Shown one piece after another: positions 51,681 to 57,454 of a DNA stretch of 57,454 nt (positions within the stretch are counted from its first letter, which is position 1; each line of letters opens with the position of its first letter). The translations under genes were made by a program, and so were the position numbers. The notes under the pieces were generated by a model that was not told where the DNA came from, made no database searches, and worked only from the letters and a program-made list of their open reading frames with translations. The stretch comes from Vibrio bivalvicida (lineage in GTDB: Bacteria; Pseudomonadota; Gammaproteobacteria; Enterobacterales; Vibrionaceae): positions 1-57,454 of the forward strand of contig NZ_LLEI02000025.1 in the NCBI RefSeq assembly GCF_001399455.2. The letters are read 5' to 3'.

Positions 51681-54134
51681 TTAACTTTCCTTGTCGCGTT
51701 GTTCAATTCGACGTTGTTCAATTGAAAAGAAACTAGCTAATGAATCTGGTTGTTTGTACTCGCCAAGTTGTTCTCGGTTGGGTCTGTCTATCAATGATAC
51801 TAACGTCCCCTTACTTAGAGCTAAATAAGATTTCTCGACCATTTTTTCTAAACCTGAAACAGATGAATTAATCTTGAGTAGAGACTCTTTATAGCTTTCG
51901 TCCTCATGCGCCAGTTCTGATAGTGTTTTTTGATTGGCCCTAGCTGTTACTAAGCTACGGACTAACTGCTCTAACTCTCCAGCTCTTCCTGTTAAGCTGT
52001 GGTAGCCACACTCTTGCCCACTCAAGCATTTGGCACCGAATGGGCACCCCCAAAGTCCTAGGTTTCTTGTACATGTACCTGTCGTCAATGCGTTTAAATG
52101 AGAGTGTCGAGAAAGCAAGTCATGTGCCTCCGTTGTTTTGCCTTCAAGCAATAGCTCACGGTAGACCTTATTTATATCCGGCATAAATTCTTCGGACAGA
52201 GCATCAGATAAGAACTTAACATTCTCATCATGTTGGCCATATGTATGAAGATTTCTTTTGATGTTTGCCTCTAATGAAAGTCTTGGAGAAAAGACCATTG
52301 TTCCAGTCGACTTTACATACGCTATCGGGCTATTAAGTTGAAGCTCAGTGAGTTCCGTACCAAATAACTCATTCAACTCGTTACTTAGGTGATGAACATT
52401 GCTTTCTATTGATGGGGAGAGTTGTTGAGAATTAATGTGCGCTTCACCGTTTAACACAAGATTTTCTGTGGAAGTAGGGTAGAGCTTTTGAGCTAATGCT
52501 AAGTGCTGGTAATGAATGTTTTGTGTGATATCTCTACGTCCCATTAAGGCTGCTTGTAAATGATCATCTATCCCAGCTATAGCTAAGAATGTATTTACGT
52601 TATGCCTAGGTATATGGGTTGTCAAAGATGCATGTTCACCATTGCTAGTCCTCATATCATATTTGGCGAATATGGATGTACCATTGCTTGAACCTAAAAA
52701 CCTGGACATTATGTTTATGGGTATATCTGTGATTATAGTGTGAAATGTTCTCTTCTGTCTCAATCCTCCCATACCATCGGGCATGATGAATAACATATCT
52801 TCGAACTTTATTGGGAACGATTTTCCCGCATGTATCCTAACTCTAGTGAAAGAGCTTTCCTGATTAAGAAAATTACGCTTCTCTGCATAGCTTTTTAAAG
52901 CCATGTTTATTTCGGCTTTGTCGTAGTAATAATCCACCGTAGTGGGCCTTAAACGCTCTTCGTAGCTGGGGTGCAATCCAATATTGGCTAAAGCTTTACG
53001 CATGTTACTTTTTACGTTAGAGAAACTACTCCCTGACGTTGATATTAATGAATCACATAAGTCATCCAGCAAAACTGATTCGCCTGTAATACGCTCTACA
53101 TTAGCAGGCAAAAAGTTGTTAAATGAAGATAGCCTACTTTTTTTAAGTTGCTCTCTATATGGGTGTGTTAGGGCAATAAGGGCCTTATATATTCCCTCAA
53201 CTAAAGGAATTGATGTTGGTTCAACCCAATGTGCTCTTGCGGTTGAACCTTTCATCGCAAGGTAGTTAATCTTCAAGTCATATTGAGGGAGACCGAATTT
53301 TTTAGCTAGCTCGATAGCATCTTTGCTCTTAAGAGGTACTTTATCAAGAGAATCTAGCGCCAGTGCGGAAGCTTCTTCATAACGAAATCCAGTAACAATT
53401 AAGAGTAATAGCAGGTTCAACAGTATCCTCTCACCATCACTTTTTGCGACCCTGATTAGAGAAACAATAAATAGGAATGTTTCTAGAGAAATTAGCTTAC
53501 TCGCACCTTCGATTTCATAAGGGTCGAATTCACCATTTGACGATAACTTCGCTTTCTCGGCTATTTTTCGCCGTTTGGTTCCCGAGGTATTAAGCCCGCC
53601 TAAATTATGCTGCCAGTCAATCTTGGTTAAAGTAAATTTTAATCCATCCAAAGTTTTGGACATGCACTGTAACTGAATCGCTGAATTTAATATATTATTG
53701 ATATCATTGGACTTTGCTGAGCGTATAGATTCAAACGCATGCGAAAATACGTCATGAGAAATAAATATTGGGTTGCTTTGTCCAGTTACTTCATCGAGAG
53801 AATAATACAGCTGACGTGCAATGATATTATTAGCTCTCAATCTAGATGCTGATACTTCGCTTGTTAGGGAGATATCGGCCATGAACAAGGCTCTTAAAAA
53901 GTCTCTGTAGAGAGGTGACTCTATCGTCTTGGATTTCAGTTTATTAATCGAGCCCGTTCGATTGAATATGACGCTTGCTTTAGAGTGTCCCCGAAGCCAT
54001 GCTTCACCCATCGGCCCAATACTTAAACTGTCAGCATTCCAGTCAATTATGCCTGAACCTTGGTTATTCTTTGAGTGCCACCTTACCTTTTGGTTTGCGA
54101 TAAAATCTTCGAGGAGTTCTATGTTTTCTTTCAT
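51681..54134 (-). CDS. gmtZ: Large tyrosine recombinase of the island (GmtZ-like)
   Basis: An 817-residue protein with a tyrosine-recombinase catalytic region in its middle-to-end: the first Arg in LLLLIVTGFRYEEASALALD, TTHIPRHNVNTFLAIAGIDD (H-x2-RH), MGRRDITQNIHYQHLALA with the Tyr nucleophile candidate. A C-terminal cysteine cluster (CTRNLGLWGCPFGAKCLSGQECGYH) probably binds zinc, as in TnpB of Tn554-like elements. The long N-terminus (about 1-330) is unique to this class. It works with the two upstream recombinases to move the island. Its start overlaps the previous stop by four bases. Confidence 0.75.
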   Translation of the reverse strand: MKENIELLEDFIANQKVRWHSKNNQGSGIIDWNADSLSIGPMGEAWLRGHSKASVIFNRTGSINKLKSKTIESPLYRDFLRALFMADISLTSEVSASRLRANNIIARQLYYSLDEVTGQSNPIFISHDVFSHAFESIRSAKSNDINNILNSAIQLQCMSKTLDGLKFTLTKIDWQHNLGGLNTSGTKRRKIAEKAKLSSNGEFDPYEIEGASKLISLETFLFIVSLIRVAKSDGERILLNLLLLLIVTGFRYEEASALALDSLDKVPLKSKDAIELAKKFGLPQYDLKINYLAMKGSTARAHWVEPTSIPLVEGIYKALIALTHPYREQLKKSRLSSFNNFLPANVERITGESVLLDDLCDSLISTSGSSFSNVKSNMRKALANIGLHPSYEERLRPTTVDYYYDKAEINMALKSYAEKRNFLNQESSFTRVRIHAGKSFPIKFEDMLFIMPDGMGGLRQKRTFHTIITDIPINIMSRFLGSSNGTSIFAKYDMRTSNGEHASLTTHIPRHNVNTFLAIAGIDDHLQAALMGRRDITQNIHYQHLALAQKLYPTSTENLVLNGEAHINSQQLSPSIESNVHHLSNELNELFGTELTELQLNSPIAYVKSTGTMVFSPRLSLEANIKRNLHTYGQHDENVKFLSDALSEEFMPDINKVYRELLLEGKTTEAHDLLSRHSHLNALTTGTCTRNLGLWGCPFGAKCLSGQECGYHSLTGRAGELEQLVRSLVTARANQKTLSELAHEDESYKESLLKINSSVSGLEKMVEKSYLALSKGTLVSLIDRPNREQLGEYKQPDSLASFFSIEQRRIEQRDKES

Positions 54135-55699
54135 AACGCGCCTCTATTTAGCTCAAGATCTAAACGTTTTATTACCGTTAGGACGTCTTCTTTAATTTTC
54201 GTCAACAGGCTAATAACTGGGTTTCTTGGGTCTCCAATATCATCTGAAAGCTTGACGACAAGTACTATTTCTTTCTGAATACCTTTTAGCACTTTCTCAT
54301 GGTTCCCATCTCTGAATGGACGGAAATATAAACAAGAGTAGCAGCAGCGAAGTTCACAAAAAGGGCATTTACTCGACGATCGATCACAACCACCTACATT
54401 AGTAACCAATGCCCCTCCGACGACTCCTGCAACTTTTCTACCTTGCCAACTCTTTGTGTCGGAGAAGGAACCATAAGCGAGTAGGTAGAGCATATTTTGC
54501 CATGTTGCATTAACACCAAGAGCCCGTAACCTAACTCTCGCTAACTCGGAAGTTGCCATAATGTAGTGTCGAGCGACAACACGAGAAGAATGCCCCATGA
54601 TGAATGAAATATCATCAGCGCTTGAACCTTGCATTGCTAGGGAATGTCCAACATTGTGGCGAAACTGAGTTAACGTGAATTTGATTCGTGCACTCTTTCC
54701 CTCACTAACCAATTTCTGATAATCGACTGGGGCGAATTTTAGTATCTGAGCGTTTAGGAGACTGTTGTAAGAAGTAGAAGAGCTAGCATATACAGGGAAG
54801 AGTTTATCATTGGGTCTCAGACCCCGCATTCTTGTATACGTTAGAATAATGTTTGCTACTTCGTAGGGCAGAGCAATGTCCATTCGATTCATCATATCGA
54901 CGAGAGACCCTTGCTTTGCATAAGGAATACTGATGCTAAATCGGCTCTCGTCCCGACTACTTTGGATGTCTACCTTAATATCACAAACTTTTAACTTATC
55001 GAGCTGCACTGGCCTGCTGCCTGTCACATAAGCCAAACCTAAAATACTGGCCGAAAGTAGCTCTTGTTCCGTAACGGGAATTCCTTTATCAATACTAACG
55101 CTCAGGCCCCATAAGCCGCGAAGTATCAGAGTCAAATACTCATCTGCTATTACATTGTCGGTATTTTGATAAATTGAGAATGTGTCCACTTTCGGACGAG
55201 GCAAAAGGGCTAATTTGTCTTCAATGGATTCACCGATTAAAGGAAAATCTTCTACTCCTAAACAGCGAAGCATATAAACTATGTCATAAAACGTGCGACT
55301 ATTTTTAACTAGCTTTATATAGTTGCCGCTATCTAATAGTTCAATGATCACACTTGAATCAAAAGCTAGATCGTTAGCTCTTAACCAATTAAACAAGCCA
55401 GAAAGTGACAAAAAAATGCTTGGCAATGTACTTGAAATATGACTGGTTGCATATTTAGATAAGACGAATTTAATGAGTCTAATCTGATGCTTATTCTGCA
55501 ATTTGTTGAAATTTATTGTATGATTTCGACCAGATACCCGAAATCTCCAAACATTTGGAGCAGTCTTTATCATTTTATCGTCGAATTCACTTGAACCAAA
55601 CAGCATAACTTCATTTGGTAGGCTTAGTTTATCTATTAGTAGTGATTGCTCGTTACTAAAGCATGCCGGCTGAGATTCATTGGTCCTGTTTAAACTCAT
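54131..55699 (-). CDS. Tyrosine recombinase 2 of the island (GmtY candidate)
   Basis: The 522-residue tyrosine recombinase has all catalytic elements: GLAYVTGSRPVQLDKLKV (Arg I), LTQFRHNVGHSLAMQGSSAD (RH), IMGHSSRVVARHYIMATSEL (H and the Tyr nucleophile). A C-terminal cysteine set (CDRSSSKCPFCELRCCYSC) likely forms a zinc finger that binds DNA ends. It overlaps the first recombinase by 23 bases and the large one by four. Either this or the first recombinase corresponds to GmtY of the Gamma-Mobile-Trio. I could not decide which, so no symbol is given. Confidence 0.8.
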   Translation of the reverse strand: MSLNRTNESQPACFSNEQSLLIDKLSLPNEVMLFGSSEFDDKMIKTAPNVWRFRVSGRNHTINFNKLQNKHQIRLIKFVLSKYATSHISSTLPSIFLSLSGLFNWLRANDLAFDSSVIIELLDSGNYIKLVKNSRTFYDIVYMLRCLGVEDFPLIGESIEDKLALLPRPKVDTFSIYQNTDNVIADEYLTLILRGLWGLSVSIDKGIPVTEQELLSASILGLAYVTGSRPVQLDKLKVCDIKVDIQSSRDESRFSISIPYAKQGSLVDMMNRMDIALPYEVANIILTYTRMRGLRPNDKLFPVYASSSTSYNSLLNAQILKFAPVDYQKLVSEGKSARIKFTLTQFRHNVGHSLAMQGSSADDISFIMGHSSRVVARHYIMATSELARVRLRALGVNATWQNMLYLLAYGSFSDTKSWQGRKVAGVVGGALVTNVGGCDRSSSKCPFCELRCCYSCLYFRPFRDGNHEKVLKGIQKEIVLVVKLSDDIGDPRNPVISLLTKIKEDVLTVIKRLDLELNRGAL

Positions 55700-57161
55700 C
55701 AGAGGCCTCTTCTTTAGGTGTTTCTAGATAATCATTGATACTTATCAGATCTCGATTTATTCGATCTAGATTGTTTTGATTAGCTCTTTCTGAAAAAAAT
55801 CGTCTTGCATATCTCATAGGCATTTTACTTACTGGCGACCAACCTCCGAGCTCCCTTAGTTTATCGACCGCATTATCCATGATGGTTTTTTCATTCAAAA
55901 CCTGACCTGTATGAGCTGCCACGTCTACGGCTTTGTTATATTCCATTTCATATGTGTAAGCTAATAGCTCATATGCCCACGTATGCCTTGCCACTGATGG
56001 GGATAAACGGGGAGGTACTTCATACTCAGAGGAGTCGTAAAACACCGGAAAAAATATTTTCATTTGCTTCTGCACAGAATCAAATATGTCTCGTATCGTA
56101 GAGCCAGAAATAGGAGAGTAGGGGGATTTTGAGGAGGTGAATAGGTAATCATGGATAGTTATTGAGCTAGTATCACATGTGCTTTGGAATAGTTTCGCTC
56201 TATAGATTTTATAAAACCCTTTGAGGTGCAAATAGTCTCGTTCAGCAAGTGATAGAATTCGATGAGAATTAAGAGTCTTTATGCCAAGATGTTCACTACG
56301 GGGATCAACGTAATCATCAGTTTCTTCAACGTTAGTTATGATGAGAATATAATGCCTATTCCCACTAGGAGTTGGAGCCGACATTTTGAAAGAATCACCA
56401 GTAAGTAGAAGTAATTCCGCCCTACGTAAACCATAATTAAAATATAAACGTAGGATCAAGTCGTTTCTCAACTGAATAAACGTACTTTTCCAAGGGTTCA
56501 TTGGGTTGGCAAAAGACGTTGTAGTCGGTACCGAAATAGCAAGTACAGCTTTCTTCATTATGCTTGGCATAGATTTGTAAACAGAATGCCGCACTTCTTT
56601 TGAACGTCCATTACCTCCACGTATGACTTTCATAGATAATGATAAATCCGAGATTTTCGCCATATAAAATCTTTGTAAAGTTGCACACTCTGTGAAGGAC
56701 AAGCCCAAGTGAGCAGTTGAAACATATTCATTACACAAATACTTAAGAAACTTTATAACGGTGTTTACATGAACTGAATTGGCGATTTTGTTATTCGTGG
56801 TTGTAGCGTCGAGATAGTGGAGGCGTGATTCTTTGGTAAAGTCTGAGGTTATATGTTGCTTTGTACAAACAAACTCAAAAAAGTTTACTAGCTCAGAAAT
56901 TGGAGTATCTAGTTGATAATTATTTCTTCTACACCAATAGCAAAATGACTCTCCAAACTTCATTTCCCAAAAAGTGTAAAAATACTTAAGCGATAACAAA
57001 GTCTTGTTTTTGGTTGTTTCTGATTTATTAGCGTATCTCGATAATACGTATAAGGTTGGAAGCAACAATGGAAGACCAGTAAAGTCGTCAACCAAGACCC
57101 AAAGCTTTTGCCTACCTTTTTCATTGCTCACTTCCGATACTTTGTACATAGCGCAACGCAT
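55677..57161 (-). CDS. Tyrosine recombinase 1 of the island (GmtY candidate)
   Basis: The 494-residue protein is the first gene of the operon. Catalytic residues: Arg in YFNYGLRRAELLLLTGDSF, RH in LSPSVARHTWAYELLAYTYE, Trp in place of the usual second His in GGWSPVSKMPMRYARRFFSE, with the Tyr nucleophile in MRYAR. The N-terminal arm has SKWEMKFGESF-type SAM-like helices (here FWEMKFGESFCYWCRRNN). A promoter is visible just upstream (57183-57210) and the attR hairpin lies about 75 bases before the start. It presumably recognises the attachment cores. The start is ATG 57161 or ATG 57149, with no decisive ribosome site. Confidence 0.8.
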   Translation of the reverse strand: MRCAMYKVSEVSNEKGRQKLWVLVDDFTGLPLLLPTLYVLSRYANKSETTKNKTLLSLKYFYTFWEMKFGESFCYWCRRNNYQLDTPISELVNFFEFVCTKQHITSDFTKESRLHYLDATTTNNKIANSVHVNTVIKFLKYLCNEYVSTAHLGLSFTECATLQRFYMAKISDLSLSMKVIRGGNGRSKEVRHSVYKSMPSIMKKAVLAISVPTTTSFANPMNPWKSTFIQLRNDLILRLYFNYGLRRAELLLLTGDSFKMSAPTPSGNRHYILIITNVEETDDYVDPRSEHLGIKTLNSHRILSLAERDYLHLKGFYKIYRAKLFQSTCDTSSITIHDYLFTSSKSPYSPISGSTIRDIFDSVQKQMKIFFPVFYDSSEYEVPPRLSPSVARHTWAYELLAYTYEMEYNKAVDVAAHTGQVLNEKTIMDNAVDKLRELGGWSPVSKMPMRYARRFFSERANQNNLDRINRDLISINDYLETPKEEASDEFKQDQ

Positions 57162-57182
57162 CTCTTGGGAGAATCATATGAA

Positions 57183-57210
57183 GTTATAGTAGACGTATAT
57201 CCGGATACAA
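57183..57210 (-). promoter_or_regulatory. Promoter of the recombinase operon
   Basis: On the minus strand, TTGTAT (57205-57210), a 16-base spacer and TATAAC (57183-57188) form a reasonable sigma-70 promoter. A perfect palindrome TATCCGGATA (57198-57207) overlaps the -35 box, and the -10 box lies inside a 16-base sequence repeated at 57340-57355. Both features could serve control by the recombinases themselves. Confidence 0.5.
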
Positions 57211-57236
57211 TCCAATAAGAGCAAGCTTCAGGCCGA

Positions 57237-57312
57237 CCTAATAATCAGTTAGTTATACTTGCTATAACTAACTGATTATTAGGTATTTTATGGTAAATTA
57301 CTTATGTTCAAT
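57237..57312. repeat. Right attachment site (attR-like) of the island
   Basis: A perfect 21-base-pair hairpin (arms 57237-57257 and 57263-57283, loop CTTGC) runs into the same core as the left end: 22 identical bases at 57277-57298, three variable bases, then TTATGTTCAAT (57302-57312). The arm sequences differ from those of the left hairpin, but the geometry (hairpin then core) is the same. Confidence 0.8.
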
Positions 57313-57454
57313 ATCTTTATTCAAACGCGGTGTAGAGCAATATGAAGTTATAGTACCACGCAGGTTGTTTAACATAATATACATAATGCGCACTGAGGGT
57401 GTAGGCGCAATTTAGTAATGTCCGGTTTGAGCAATTTTAAAATGTCCTCTTATG
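57313..57454. other. Right flank of the island, no gene seen
   Basis: 142 bases to the window end. It carries ATATGAAGTTATAGTA at 57340-57355, an exact repeat of 57176-57191 inside the island, so the two copies flank the attR hairpin. Two AATGTCC motifs near the end (about 57418 and 57442) hint at the start of another repetitive element that lies outside the window. Confidence 0.45.

Noticed and set aside
37194..57161. CRISPR array or retron in the island
   Set aside because: No spaced short repeats and no reverse transcriptase frame were found; the HNH/ATPase pair therefore stands as Septu-like and not as a retron module.
57415..57454. Repeated AATGTCC motifs as the end of an insertion sequence
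   Set aside because: Only about 40 bases are available, and without the rest of the element neither the family nor the boundary can be set.

Overview
The window reads as a chromosomal segment of a Vibrio species. The evidence is a run of Vibrio-type integron cassettes (VCR-like attC sites), a respiratory core (formate dehydrogenase cluster, ccoNOQP with ccoHIS, fnr, uspE, ttcA, potABCD) in typical Vibrio order, and a defence island ending in a recombinase module of the Gamma-Mobile-Trio (GMT) type. No rRNA, tRNA or CRISPR array was seen.

Region 1 (1-3.9 kb) is the distal end of a mobile integron array. The first 55 bases are the end of an IS903-like (IS5 family) element that cuts off an IS110-family transposase. 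Cassettes follow, each ending in an attC: a small membrane protein, a YefM/YoeB-type toxin-antitoxin pair, another tiny membrane protein, a SpoIIAA/STAS-like protein and a cassette with a reverse-strand ORF.

Region 2 (3.9-36.8 kb) is core chromosome. It holds a chemoreceptor; fdhD, divergent from a formate dehydrogenase cluster (DUF3305, DUF3306, polyferredoxin, TorD-like chaperone, small Tat protein, FdhA with catalytic Cys, FdhB, FdhC, small membrane protein); amtB behind a textbook sigma-54 promoter; cobB; a membrane GGDEF protein; potABC, a possible 40-residue membrane protein, then potD; a YciC-like membrane protein, bax and a DUF2987 protein; ttcA; uspE; fnr with a perfect FNR box at its own promoter; and the cbb3 oxidase genes with their copper and assembly factors.

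Region 3 (36.9-57.3 kb) is an AT-rich genomic island of about 20 kb. Its ends carry the same direct repeat (22 identical bases, 3 variable, 11 identical), each preceded by a perfect hairpin. At the right end lies a four-gene operon of three tyrosine recombinases plus a small coiled-coil protein. The cargo looks like anti-phage defence: a Septu-like pair (HNH protein plus an HNH-ABC ATPase fusion) with its own Xre regulator; a tightly overlapping trio of ComEC-like metallo-beta-lactamase, trypsin-like protease and Ski2-like DExH helicase; a solitary OLD-type ATPase/TOPRIM nuclease; and a PD-(D/E)XK-like protein carried in what looks like a trapped integron cassette. The metallo-beta-lactamase/protease/helicase trio is the best candidate for an undescribed system. 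It has the two accessory enzymes I associate with type 1 AVAST, but a helicase where the STAND sensor would be.
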